53,229 bases of DNA from JBFIHF01 sp964411125 (GTDB taxonomy: Bacteria; Myxococcota_A; Bradymonadia; Bradymonadales; Bradymonadaceae), in NCBI GenBank assembly GCA_964411125.1, contig CAYPJU010000039.1, positions 1-53,229 of the forward strand. Reading direction: 5' to 3'. The notes under the pieces are model-generated. The model worked only from the letters and a program-made list of their open reading frames with translations. It did no database searches and was not told the origin of the DNA. The position numbers were made by a program, and so were the translations under genes. Below are positions 15,950 to 24,488 of this stretch, piece after piece. Within the stretch, counting starts at the first letter, position 1, and every line of letters begins with the position of its first letter.

Positions 15950-17173
15950 TCATCCCCCGTGGAAGTTGAAGGGATAGCGCACGACGACGACGCCCATCCC
16001 GTTCTGGGCCGGAAAGACCCAACGCCGGATGCGACGGGTCACACACGACGCGACGGGCGGGCTCTGCAGACTGCCTCCGTCGGCGACCGCGGCGATGACC
16101 TGGCCGGAGGGGGCGATCGTGAACTTCACCGTCAGCGATCCCGACAGGTTGCGGTTCTTCTGCAGCTCCGATTCGTAGCACGCCTTGAGCTCGCGACGAT
16201 GCTGCCGGACGATGCGCCGGACGATCTCGCGGTCGAGTCCCCCAGAAAGTTGCACCTCCTTCCCGATCTTCACGATCCCTGGGACGCTGCTCCCTTTGCC
16301 TCCGAGATTCGCCTCGCAACGGCTGTCGGGCGGAACGCCGCACGTCGCCCCCAGCCCCTTCCCTCCCCCCGCCTTGAACCCCTTCGTCTCGACCCGCCCC
16401 ATCCCGATCGAGTCGGGAAGTTTCCCACCGCCCCCCGGATGCTCGCCGACGATCCCGAACCCGAACCCTCCCTTCGCCGCACCGATCTCTTCACCGTGGA
16501 GTCGCCCGACCGCGTCCTCGGCTTCCGAGCCGATCGACCGGTCGGAGACCGCCCAGAAGGACGACACCTGGCTCGCGATCCCGGCGTTGGTGGCGATCTC
16601 CATGTTTCGGCGTTTCTGCAGCTCGAGGTCTTCCTCGTCGTTCACGCCGCGGACCGCCATTCGCTTCGCCACGTCGGGCGCCGCGTCGTCTCCAGCCGCG
16701 CCTTCGTCTCCCGCGTGCCGGGCGCTCGTCTCGGGTTCTTCGGCCGCGCCTGTCCCGGTCGATTCGTCGGGGAGCTGTTGGTCGGGCGCCAGCGAGGCTT
16801 CCACGAAACGGTCGTGCGCGTGGTATCCGTCGAGGTCGAGCGCGCTCGCCGGGTCCGGCATCGTGAAAGCGATCAGCAGCATGACCGCGTGGCTCGCGGC
16901 GCTCGTCCCGACCCACCGCGGAAGCTCGTCGGGTTCGCTCCGATGCGGCGGCGGCTCCTCGTCGGGCAGCGCTGTGGTCGGGGCGTCGACCCAGTTTCCA
17001 TCGGGCTGAAACCACCCGTGCGCGACCTGCCACGTCCCGTCGTCGTCGAACCATCCCCATCCGTCGTGGCGAACTCCGTCATCGTCGAAGTAGTGCGGAT
17101 GCCAGCATCCGTTCTGGTCGTAACTCCCCGTAGTAACCCACGGATCGGCCCATGCGTCCGTTGCGTCGCTCAT
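15950..17173 (-). CDS. AgmX/PglI C-terminal domain protein with aromatic N-terminal repeats
   Basis: The 407-aa product has three parts. Residues 15-65 hold three Trp/Gly/Asp repeats (GCWHPHYFDDDG, GWGWFDDDGTWQ, GWFQPDGNW) reminiscent of cell-wall-binding or GYF-like modules. A single membrane segment lies at about 86-106 (VGTSAASHAVMLLIAFTM). The remainder is a long low-complexity linker, then a C-terminal AgmX/PglI domain from about 310 with RRELKACYESEL, LTVKFTIAPSGQV, a second Cys in VASCVTRRI, and RYPFNF at the end. If the helix runs N-in, the aromatic repeats are cytoplasmic, in the place where AgmX itself has a GYF-type module. A partner of envelope machinery is likely; the actual role is unknown. 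Confidence 0.82.
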   Translation of the reverse strand: MSDATDAWADPWVTTGSYDQNGCWHPHYFDDDGVRHDGWGWFDDDGTWQVAHGWFQPDGNWVDAPTTALPDEEPPPHRSEPDELPRWVGTSAASHAVMLLIAFTMPDPASALDLDGYHAHDRFVEASLAPDQQLPDESTGTGAAEEPETSARHAGDEGAAGDDAAPDVAKRMAVRGVNDEEDLELQKRRNMEIATNAGIASQVSSFWAVSDRSIGSEAEDAVGRLHGEEIGAAKGGFGFGIVGEHPGGGGKLPDSIGMGRVETKGFKAGGGKGLGATCGVPPDSRCEANLGGKGSSVPGIVKIGKEVQLSGGLDREIVRRIVRQHRRELKACYESELQKNRNLSGSLTVKFTIAPSGQVIAAVADGGSLQSPPVASCVTRRIRRWVFPAQNGMGVVVVRYPFNFHGG

Positions 17174-17286
17174 CGTTGCCCTCTCGTTGTGTGTTCGAGA
17201 TCAAGGACAGCGGTGGACGGCGAATGTTCCGAGAAATGTGGAGTGAGGGGCGACCCAACCGATGGTGGCGGTGCGAGCGCAGGAGC

Positions 17287-18966
17287 CTAGAACTCGAAGT
17301 TCAGTCCGAACAACCAGAGGTTGTCGGAGAGATCGAAGCCGTCCTGGCCGAAGTTGTCGACTTTGGTGGAGAGGTACTCGACGAAGAAGTACGAGTTGTT
17401 GACGCCCCAGTGCATGTCCATCGCGGCAGCCGCGGCGGGCTGGATGAAGTCGAGGAGGAGCTGAAGCTGGGCGCCCCAGTGCCATCCACGCTTCCAGCCG
17501 GAGCCGGTCTGTCCGTCGAACTCGGCCGTGTCGCCCGCGGCGTCGGCGATTCGCCATCGGTAGAAGTCGAGGCCCGCCTCGAGCTCGAGCGACAGCGGCA
17601 CCTTCGTGTGCTGGGCGAGCCAGTCGAACCGGTAGGCGGCGAATGCGCGCAGCGGGATGATCCCGAAGGTGGTCGTCTCCTCGATGCCGTCAGCGTCGGG
17701 GTCGACGACGAACGCGGAACCCTTCACCTTGCTGAACCCGACGCTCCCACCGAGTCCGGCTTTCCCGATCCCCTGGTAGATCCAGCCGACGAGCTCCAGC
17801 TCGCCGATCAACAAGTTCTTGGTGCCGAACGTCTCGGAGAACGGGCCTTCGCCGCCGAATTCCTCGTCGATGTTCGGGTAGTAGGTTCCGGCCTTGAGGC
17901 CGAGCGCGCCGTACGTCTTCGACTCTGCCGAAGCGAGTGACGGTGCGGCGAGCGCACCGACGAGGAGCGCAGTCGCGAGGAGCTCGCGGCGTCGACGGCG
18001 GCGTCCCACGACGACGAACCCGAGGAGCAACAGCGGCCAGAGGTTGGTCGGGCCCGCAGCGGTGCTGCAGCCTCCTTCCTCGCTACCCCCGGCCCCTTTG
18101 TAGCTTTCCCAGAAGTCGTTGGTCTCGACCACGGAGACTTCGACGGCGCCCGAGAGCACCGAGTAGTTGCCATTCTCGTCGCGCGCCGCGACCCCGACGA
18201 ACACCGTGCTCCCCGGATCGAGGTCGACGGTCACGTCGCCGGAGGTCTGATCCCCGATCGGCGCGCTCGACAACGAATCGGTGTCGGGCACGGAGCCGCC
18301 GTCGAAGCCGTTCTCCGACCAGAAGACGGTGTAGCGCGACACGTCGTCGTCGCTCACCCCTTCGAACGAAACCTCGATCTTGTTCTCGGTCGCGGCCGCC
18401 TCGAGCCCGGACGGGGCAGAGGGTCGTACGGTGTCGACCACGATCTTCCCATCGGCGTTCTCCAGCGTGTCGTTGGTGCCGACCGTGTCCTGATAGAGCG
18501 TGGCGCGCAGGAAATACTCGTTGTCGAAACCCGTGCACTCCGCTTCTTCGCTCAGCCCCGTGAGATCGGTGAAGGCGACCTCGAACGAGATCGAGCGCTC
18601 GCCGTAGTCGATGTCGTCGGAGTCGACGACCGTGCAGAGGTCGCCGCTCTCGCAGTCGATGCGCGCGCCCGAATTGCGCGCGACTTCGAAGTAGTAGGCG
18701 GCGTCGAAGACGTCGGAGAGCTGCGTCGGGTTGTAGGTCGTCTCGAACGTTACGGAGATCTTCGCGTCGTTGCGAAGCATCCGCTCGCACTCGTCGATGC
18801 CGAGATAGACGACGCCGTCCTCGTCCTCGTCGTACGGGGCGGGGGCGTCGACCGTCGTCGACGAGACGAGATCGGCTTCCTCCGGGTCGAGCGCGAACGC
18901 GTCCCCCGCGAGGCAGACCAGAAGACTAGCGATTACGAATGAGAAGCTCGGCGATTTGTACCGCAT
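17287..18966 (-). CDS. fusion of a MYXO-CTERM-tagged protein with an outer-membrane beta-barrel
   Basis: The 559-aa reading frame combines what look like two proteins. Residues 1-24 are a signal peptide (LLVCLAGDAFA). Residues 25-285 include a fibronectin-III-like part (PSAPSGLEAAATENKIEVSF). At 296-328 comes a MYXO-CTERM-type tag: GGCSTAAG with Cys300, a hydrophobic helix and six arginines. Directly after it a second signal-like segment (ELLATALLVGALAAP, LASA) leads into a beta-rich barrel (345-559) ending in LFGLNFEF. The two halves resemble the families called MXAN_2561 (MYXO-CTERM-anchored) and MXAN_2562 (beta-barrel). A GTG at 18009 (codon 320) could start a separate 240-aa barrel. The start ATG at 18966 lies inside asd (41-bp overlap) and has GGGAG upstream. 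Confidence 0.85.
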   Translation of the reverse strand: MRYKSPSFSFVIASLLVCLAGDAFALDPEEADLVSSTTVDAPAPYDEDEDGVVYLGIDECERMLRNDAKISVTFETTYNPTQLSDVFDAAYYFEVARNSGARIDCESGDLCTVVDSDDIDYGERSISFEVAFTDLTGLSEEAECTGFDNEYFLRATLYQDTVGTNDTLENADGKIVVDTVRPSAPSGLEAAATENKIEVSFEGVSDDDVSRYTVFWSENGFDGGSVPDTDSLSSAPIGDQTSGDVTVDLDPGSTVFVGVAARDENGNYSVLSGAVEVSVVETNDFWESYKGAGGSEEGGCSTAAGPTNLWPLLLLGFVVVGRRRRRRELLATALLVGALAAPSLASAESKTYGALGLKAGTYYPNIDEEFGGEGPFSETFGTKNLLIGELELVGWIYQGIGKAGLGGSVGFSKVKGSAFVVDPDADGIEETTTFGIIPLRAFAAYRFDWLAQHTKVPLSLELEAGLDFYRWRIADAAGDTAEFDGQTGSGWKRGWHWGAQLQLLLDFIQPAAAAAMDMHWGVNNSYFFVEYLSTKVDNFGQDGFDLSDNLWLFGLNFEF

Positions 18967-19936
18967 TGAGCGCTGCTCCCTTTCGGAGGTTGTCACTCAC
19001 GACCCAGAGGTGAAGGGTGTTGGGACGAGAGTTGTCGTTGCGCACGCGTCCGACCCACGTGTCGTCGCCGCCTTCGGCGAGTCGAGCGAGAGGATAACGG
19101 TTCTCGGACGGTTCGTCCCAAACTTTGACGCCGGGCGCCATCGACAAGATCTGTTTGGCGTCGGCCGCGCTGAGCGGCCGGCCGAGATCGAGGGTGACAG
19201 ACTCGCTGTGCGAGCGAAGAACGGGAACGCGAACGCAGGTCGCCGAGACGTCGAGGTCCGGAAGGCCCATGATCTTGCGGGTCTCCCACACCATCTTCAT
19301 CTCTTCCTTCGTGTAACCGTTGTCCTGGAAGACGTCGATGTGCGGCAGCACGTCGAACGCGAGCGGGTGGGCAAACGTCGACGGCGAAGGTTCTTGTTCC
19401 CCCTCCACACGAGCTTTCACGGCGTTCCACAGTTCCCAGACGCCCTTCTGACCGGCGCCGGAGGCGGACTGGTACGTGCTGACGATCAAACGTTCGATCG
19501 GCGCGACGTCGTGGATCGGTTTGAGCGCCACGACGAGCTGAATCGTCGAGCAGTTCGGGTTGGCGATGATCCCCCTGTGACCCGCGAGCGCGCCGGGGTT
19601 GACCTCGGGCACTACCAGCGGGACGTCGTCGTCGTAACGGAACGCGCTCGAGTTGTCGATCACGACCGCCCCCGCCTCGACGAACTTCGGCGCGAACGCC
19701 TTGGAGACCGAGCCCCCCGCCGAGAAGAGCGCGAAGTCGATCCCTTCGTACGACGCCGTCTCGAGGTCCTCCACGATGACGTCCTTGCCGCCGTACCGCG
19801 CCAGCGTTCCCGCCGAGCGCGCCGACGCCATCGCCCGCACCTTCTCGATCGGGAAGTCGCGCGCTTCCAGCGTCTCCAGCATTTCTCGACCGACGGCGCC
19901 GGTCGCTCCGACCACTGCTACTGTATATTTGCTCAT
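18926..19936 (-). CDS. asd: aspartate-semialdehyde dehydrogenase
   Basis: The 336-aa enzyme reduces beta-aspartyl phosphate to aspartate semialdehyde with NADPH, the branch point to lysine/diaminopimelate, methionine and threonine. It shows the nucleotide motif GATGAVG at 10-16, the catalytic Cys129 in NPNCST, an STYQSASGAG segment, and the active-site His243 in RSHSE. Length and order are standard. The ATG at 19936 is followed by typical MSKYTVAVVGATG. Its 3' end overlaps the next gene's start by 41 bp, so the outer-membrane gene downstream is probably co-transcribed and its translation coupled. Because diaminopimelate feeds peptidoglycan, linkage to an envelope gene is not surprising, but a regulatory link is only inferred. 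Confidence 0.97.
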   Translation of the reverse strand: MSKYTVAVVGATGAVGREMLETLEARDFPIEKVRAMASARSAGTLARYGGKDVIVEDLETASYEGIDFALFSAGGSVSKAFAPKFVEAGAVVIDNSSAFRYDDDVPLVVPEVNPGALAGHRGIIANPNCSTIQLVVALKPIHDVAPIERLIVSTYQSASGAGQKGVWELWNAVKARVEGEQEPSPSTFAHPLAFDVLPHIDVFQDNGYTKEEMKMVWETRKIMGLPDLDVSATCVRVPVLRSHSESVTLDLGRPLSAADAKQILSMAPGVKVWDEPSENRYPLARLAEGGDDTWVGRVRNDNSRPNTLHLWVVSDNLRKGAALNAVQIAELLIRNR

Positions 19937-19998
19937 GCTTCCTCTGGGGGTTCACCGGCGCAATCGCTAACATTTTCCGCGGCGCCGCGCAAAGTGCG

Positions 19999-20032
19999 GT
20001 GAGGCGTGAGGCGTAGGCGTGAGGCGTGAGGC
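19999..20032. repeat. GTGAGGC heptamer array
   Basis: Four exact GTGAGGC units with one shortened unit (GTAGGC) in the middle. The array ends exactly at the stop codon of the TetR gene (20033-20035), between that gene and asd. Confidence 0.92.
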
Positions 20033-20662
20033 TCAAGCCGTCGGAATGTCGCTCACCGCGAAGGCTTTGGGGGTGAAGTACGGCTTCGCCATCTCGATCG
20101 CGAAATTGGCGTCGATCGAGATGTTGCCGTGCGACTGCTTCACGAGCGCGAGGATGAGGAAGGTTCCGTAGTAGAGCCAGGATGCGGTCTTGGGGCTAAA
20201 GCCCTCGCCGCTGCGTAGAAACCCCTGCTCGTGCCAGTAGTCGATCGTCTCGGCAGTGAACTTCAGGACCCGCTCCTGGTACGGCAGGTAGGTCTCGCGG
20301 ACGTCCTCTTCGTCGAGCTCGGACATGACGAGGAAGATCATCTTCGCCATCTCCTGGTTCCGCTCGAGGACGGTCGCGTAATAGACGAAGCAGTTGGTGA
20401 GGGCCGTGACGGGCTTGTCGCGGTTCCGCTCGATCTCCGTCTCGAGCCCCATGACCAGGCGGTCGCACGTGTGGACGATCGCTTCGGTGAAGAGCGCACG
20501 TTTGCTGCCGAAGTACCGATAGATCAAAGCCTCGGTGATCTCGGCTTCTTCTGCGATCCGCTTGGTCGTGGCGCCGTGGTACGTCATCTGCGCGAACACT
20601 CGGATCGCGCTCTTCAGGATCTGTTTTCGGCGCTCTTCGGCGGAGAGTCTTCGGGTCGTCAA
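20033..20662 (-). CDS. TetR/AcrR family transcriptional regulator
   Basis: The 209-aa protein has the TetR N-terminal helix-turn-helix: RRKQILKSAIRVFAQMTYHG, then TTKRIAEEAEITEALIYRYFGSKRALF (residues 12-60). The C-terminal ligand domain is helical and gives no substrate hint. TTG at 20662 is the best start, with GGAG eight bases upstream; an ATG only appears well inside the HTH. It lies upstream of asd on the same strand with a heptamer repeat array between, so co-transcription is possible but not evident. It is divergent from the small membrane-protein operon at 20844, a plausible target by position. Confidence 0.9.
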   Translation of the reverse strand: MTTRRLSAEERRKQILKSAIRVFAQMTYHGATTKRIAEEAEITEALIYRYFGSKRALFTEAIVHTCDRLVMGLETEIERNRDKPVTALTNCFVYYATVLERNQEMAKMIFLVMSELDEEDVRETYLPYQERVLKFTAETIDYWHEQGFLRSGEGFSPKTASWLYYGTFLILALVKQSHGNISIDANFAIEMAKPYFTPKAFAVSDIPTA

Positions 20663-20843
20663 CGCTCACTCCGGGGAAGTGACGCCCAAAGTAAGTGGGC
20701 GCTATCAAACATGCAACCGGCCCCGGCGACATCCGCACGGGTGGCAGGGTCCCCGGGACCGCGATAACGCTGCCGGCCCCCAAATTGCGCGTTCTGGTGG
20801 GAGCAGTTACCATCGTGCCTCGACCCTTCGCACCGAGCACACG

Positions 20844-21059
20844 ATGACGCTAGCGCTCCTCTCCGGCTCCCTGATCGCCTACGTCGGCCCCGGTCCGGGC
20901 CTCAGCATGGGCGCCGCGCTGATCGGCCTCGTGGCGACGGTCTTCGTCGCGATCCTCGCCGTGTTCAGTTGGCCTATCCGCGTCGCGATCCGAAAGATGC
21001 GCGGGATCGAGCCGGAGGAAGCGTCGGACGTGGACGAAGACGCGGACGAAGAGGAATGA
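20844..21059 (+). CDS. small membrane protein starting with a YVGPG-type segment
   Basis: The 71-aa product has a hydrophobic N-terminus with AYVGPGPGLSMGAAL followed by one long transmembrane helix (about 24-45), a basic patch (RVAIRKMRG) and an acidic C-terminus. Small membrane proteins with a YVGPG start occur in many bacteria, but no function is known to me. ATG at 20844 is the natural start because it begins the hydrophobic segment; frames upstream run into the TetR promoter region. The stop overlaps the next gene's ATG by 4 bp, so it is probably made together with the Oxa1-like protein. Confidence 0.72.
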   Translation: MTLALLSGSLIAYVGPGPGLSMGAALIGLVATVFVAILAVFSWPIRVAIRKMRGIEPEEASDVDEDADEEE

Positions 21060-21484
21060 TCGCTGCGCTGCTCGGCCCGGTCCCCGACATCGTCACCGTC
21101 TCGCTCGCGGGCCTCGTCGCCGGGGCCGCCACGATGCTCCTCTTCAAGCGGCTCTCCCCCCAGGAAGAACTCAAAGCGCTGAAGGTCGACGCCGCCCGGG
21201 CTCGAAAGAAGATGCAGTCCTACGACGGCGACGACTTCAGCGTCATGTGGGGGCTGACGAAGAAATCGCTCGCCGCGCAGTTCACTCAGCTCAGGGTGAT
21301 GTTCGTCCCGACGATGATCTCGGCGCTACCGATCATCGTGTTGATGGCGGTGTTCGAGACCCTCCTCGAGGGGGTGACGGTGCTCGCCGTCGGGCCCGAC
21401 TGGCTGCATTCCTGGCACGCTCCGTTCCTGGTCGCCCTCACCATCTCGGCTGTGGCGGTGAAGATCGCGTTCCGCATCGAATAG
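21056..21484 (+). CDS. membrane protein with Oxa1/EMC3 (DUF106)-like topology
   Basis: The 142-aa product has one helix at about 11-30, a charged amphipathic/coiled-coil section (PQEELKALKVDAARARKKMQ, then MWGLTKKSLAAQFTQLRVMF), a second helix (VPTMISALPIIVLMAVF, about 83-100) and a third near the C-terminus (PFLVALTISAVAVKIAF). A helix, a cytosolic coiled coil, then a helix pair is the hallmark of the Oxa1 superfamily (YidC, archaeal DUF106, EMC3, TMCO1, GET1), and the phrase between coil and second helix looks DUF106-like. This protein is much shorter than YidC. It would be a membrane insertase or relative, by inference. It is coupled to the 71-aa protein by an ATGA overlap. Confidence 0.75.
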   Translation: MIAALLGPVPDIVTVSLAGLVAGAATMLLFKRLSPQEELKALKVDAARARKKMQSYDGDDFSVMWGLTKKSLAAQFTQLRVMFVPTMISALPIIVLMAVFETLLEGVTVLAVGPDWLHSWHAPFLVALTISAVAVKIAFRIE

Positions 21485-21599
21485 CGACGGGCCGATCGCT
21501 TCACTGCGTCCATTGCCCGCGGACTTCCTGCGGTTACGTTCATTGGCGATCGGCGCCGTGTTTGGCGCGTAGAATGAAATTTCTGCCAATGGATGCACA

Positions 21600-22091
21600 A
21601 TGAAATACAACGACTTCGAAGAAGTTTACCCGCACTACCGGACCCTCCAGTCCTTCACTCCCGAGCAAGGAAAGGCGCTCGCCGACCTCCTGGCGGCCGG
21701 CGTCTTCATGGATGGGGTCGTGTCGCGCGAAGAGCTACGACTTCTCTATGCGGGCCTCAAGAAGGTCCCGAACGTGCAATCCAACCTGCGCTTCTTGCAC
21801 GCCGAGGACGGGTTCTTCGCTCGCGGACGCCTGCAGGAGCAGGTGAACGACGACGACGCGCGCGTCGAATACATCAAGGAGCGTTGCGCCCACTTCGACG
21901 ACGAAGAGGACAAATTGGCGGTGTTGCGCCTCATCATCATGGCTGCGACGAGTGACGGCACCGACGAGCTCGAAGTGGAGTACTGCTACGAGATCGGACA
22001 CCACATGGGGCTCGACCACGAGACGATCGACGACGTGACCCGCGCAGTCTGGGACAGCAGCAACACCGGACGAACCGCCGTCTCCGCCTGA
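21600..22091 (+). CDS. TerB-like protein
   Basis: The 163-aa product looks all-helical with two TerB-like half repeats: LADLLAAGVFMDGVVSREEL (residues 26-45) and LRLIIMAATSDGTDELEVEY (about 110-130), then IGHHMGLDHETIDDV. The aliphatic-xxAxxDGxxxxxE pattern is that of the TerB/DjlA N-terminal fold, a cytoplasmic stress- or membrane-associated module. There is no signal peptide or membrane segment. A TAGAAT hexamer (21570-21575) could be its -10 box, but no good -35 is present. A 7-bp inverted repeat (CATTGGC 21541-21547, GCCAATG 21585-21591) brackets that hexamer. It converges on the HEAT-type gene with a 6-bp gap. Confidence 0.78.
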   Translation: MKYNDFEEVYPHYRTLQSFTPEQGKALADLLAAGVFMDGVVSREELRLLYAGLKKVPNVQSNLRFLHAEDGFFARGRLQEQVNDDDARVEYIKERCAHFDDEEDKLAVLRLIIMAATSDGTDELEVEYCYEIGHHMGLDHETIDDVTRAVWDSSNTGRTAVSA

Positions 22092-22097
22092 TCGGGC

Positions 22098-24488
22098 CTA
22101 CGGCAGCCGCGTCGGGATGGCGGGGAGGGAGATGTCCTCGCCGGTCGACGCGGCATGCAGCACGTCCTTCAATTCCAGCACCACCTCGCTGAAGATCACC
22201 GACTCGACGTCCCCAAGCCGTACCTTCGTGACGACGGGCGACATGACGTGGTGATGCCCCTCCGTGAAAGAGAGACTCTCGATCCGTTGCGGGATCTCGA
22301 GGTCGGCCCCGAACCCCGGGTCGAGCTCGATGATCGCCGTGTAGGCCGCCCGGCCTCGCTGCACGGGCTTGGTGAGGGAGAAGACCGTCTCGATGTCCAT
22401 CGGTGACGGGCGCCACCCTCGCTGGATCAACGCCGCCTCGAGTACACCGGCCGGGGCGATGTCGCCGAACGCCGTGTACAGGTGTCGGTCGGCGGCCTCG
22501 ACGTCGAGCCGACACGCGACGCGCTGCAGTTGTTCGAAGTGTGGGACGAGCTCGTAGTCGACGAAGACCTGCCCCCAGGTCGCGCTCGACCGCGGGCCGA
22601 GCTCGGCCGGATGGACGATGCCGACCGAGACGTGCTGATCGAAGACGAACGGCTCGTCGTCCTCGTCGACCGCGGCGAAATCTTCGTCGAGCCGAAACGT
22701 CGCCCGCAGATCCCCGTCCCCGTCATAGGCTCCCCAGAGCACCTGCTGGGCCGGCAGAGTCTGGAAGGTCTCCCAGAACTTCTTCTGCGATACGCGTCGC
22801 GCGCCGATCATCATCTGCTCGAACCGCCGGAACTGCCCCGACGAGAAGCTCGGATAGAGCGGATGGTTCGCGTCGCGCAGGACCTCGATCAGGAGCTCGT
22901 CGGCGAAGAACTCGAGCCCGTCGTACTGCCCGCTGATTCGCATCAGCGCGGCCATCGCCGACGTCTGCACGACGCCGTCGATCCCCGTCCTCCACAGGTC
23001 GTCGAGCGCATGAATGGCGGCGAGCGATCCGTGCCGCTCGAGCACGTCCACCCACTCCTCGGCGTCTTTTCGCGTCTGGTTTCGCGTGACGTGGAACCGC
23101 AAGAGCTCCGCCTCGTCCGCCAGCACCATCCGGTAGACGGGATGGTCCGCCTCGATCTCCATCAGACGGTTTCGCGCGTCGGGATCGAGCAGCCCCCGGA
23201 TCCGCGCCAGCTCCCACGATCGACTGTCGGGAGCCTCGGTGGCGAGGAGATCTGCGAGGGTGAGGCTCGCTTCGGGCGATACCGGCACCCCGTCGCGCCA
23301 TTGAAGATCGGGGACCTCGCGCGCCGGAGCGGGCACACGCGCGAGAGCGTCGTCGAGCTCCCGCATGTCGTGAAAACCGAACTCGAGGTGACCGGTCACC
23401 GACCGCACGACGACTTTGCGAAGCTCCGACGCGGCGACCGGGTCGACATCGCGGCGCTCGAGGGCTCCGGTCGCGAACTCTTCGAGCTCGTCGTTGGGGC
23501 GCATCGCTCGGATGACACGCGCGACCCCACGCTGAATGCGCGGGTTGTCGAGCTCGAACGCTTCGTAGAGCCTCGGCAACACCGCAGGCCCCATCGTCAC
23601 GAGGCCGTCCCGCGCGACGCTCCGCAGCCGACCGTTTCGCTCGGCGAGAGTGGCGACCAGGAGATCGGCCGCGGCGGGATTTCCGCTCGCGGCGACCGCC
23701 CGAATCAAGACGTCTCGGTTGGAAGCGCCCGCCCGGATCGCTTCGAGCACCGGCGCGACGTCCGCCTGCCGGATGAGGCTCTGGAACGCGTGGAAGTCCG
23801 CCGTCGCCGACGACCGCGGCCCGCGTGCGAGGGCGGCGCGGACCACCGAATCGGTCGGCGCGAAGGGGAGCATGTGCCAGAGGTCGTCGGGTCGAGCGCG
23901 GAAAGCATCGAGGACGACGCGCTCGCGCCGAGCCTCGGGCAACATCGAGACCGCCCGCCCGGCGAGGTCGTGCCAGTATTCCGGGCTCGTCGCGAGTGCC
24001 GAAACGATCCGCGCGTCCCACGCCGGCCGCGCCCCCTCGCCGAGGTTACGAACCGCCCACGCGGCGACAACCCCCGCTCCCAGCGGGGTCCCGGCGGCGA
24101 GCCAGTCGCGGTGATCCGGCTTCACGATCGCCAGGCGCATCACCACGAACCCCAGGAGCGCGGCGAGGACGAACCCAGGGAACGACAGCTCGAGCAACCA
24201 CGCAGCCCCCAGCGCAAACGCGAACGCGACGGCCCCCATCGGACCCACGAAGCCGAGCGGTCCGATCGCCCATCCGCGGGGCGACTCCGATTTCAGCACC
24301 GCCCACCGACCGCGGCCCGCCAGCAACTGCTCGATCCCCTCGCGGTGCCTGTCGAGCCAGACCACCCGTTCTTCGGCCTCCCGCGGCTCGGAGAGCGCCA
24401 GCACCCACAACAAGATCTCCTCGGCGCCCGCCGCTTCGGGGTCGAATCTGGATGTGTCGCTGTGGTCGGTCCAGGCCATCGATCTCAT
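22098..24488 (-). CDS. membrane protein with HEAT-like repeat region
   Basis: The 796-aa product has a short cytoplasmic N-terminus, a hydrophobic patch of two to three helices at about 75-145 (GPMGAVAFAFALGAAWLLEL, FVLAALLGFVVMRLAI), then a long helical region of HEAT-like repeats (AAADLLVATLAERNGRLRSV, RDGLVTMGPAVLPRLYEAF, IQRGVARVIRAM). A beta-rich C-terminal third starts near 640. I chose the ATG at 24488 because AAGGA lies nine bases upstream; a longer frame to 24755 overlaps the divergent gene's promoter and start and has no support. Function is not recognised. HEAT arrays usually serve as protein scaffolds. Confidence 0.75.
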   Translation of the reverse strand: MRSMAWTDHSDTSRFDPEAAGAEEILLWVLALSEPREAEERVVWLDRHREGIEQLLAGRGRWAVLKSESPRGWAIGPLGFVGPMGAVAFAFALGAAWLLELSFPGFVLAALLGFVVMRLAIVKPDHRDWLAAGTPLGAGVVAAWAVRNLGEGARPAWDARIVSALATSPEYWHDLAGRAVSMLPEARRERVVLDAFRARPDDLWHMLPFAPTDSVVRAALARGPRSSATADFHAFQSLIRQADVAPVLEAIRAGASNRDVLIRAVAASGNPAAADLLVATLAERNGRLRSVARDGLVTMGPAVLPRLYEAFELDNPRIQRGVARVIRAMRPNDELEEFATGALERRDVDPVAASELRKVVVRSVTGHLEFGFHDMRELDDALARVPAPAREVPDLQWRDGVPVSPEASLTLADLLATEAPDSRSWELARIRGLLDPDARNRLMEIEADHPVYRMVLADEAELLRFHVTRNQTRKDAEEWVDVLERHGSLAAIHALDDLWRTGIDGVVQTSAMAALMRISGQYDGLEFFADELLIEVLRDANHPLYPSFSSGQFRRFEQMMIGARRVSQKKFWETFQTLPAQQVLWGAYDGDGDLRATFRLDEDFAAVDEDDEPFVFDQHVSVGIVHPAELGPRSSATWGQVFVDYELVPHFEQLQRVACRLDVEAADRHLYTAFGDIAPAGVLEAALIQRGWRPSPMDIETVFSLTKPVQRGRAAYTAIIELDPGFGADLEIPQRIESLSFTEGHHHVMSPVVTKVRLGDVESVIFSEVVLELKDVLHAASTGEDISLPAIPTRLP

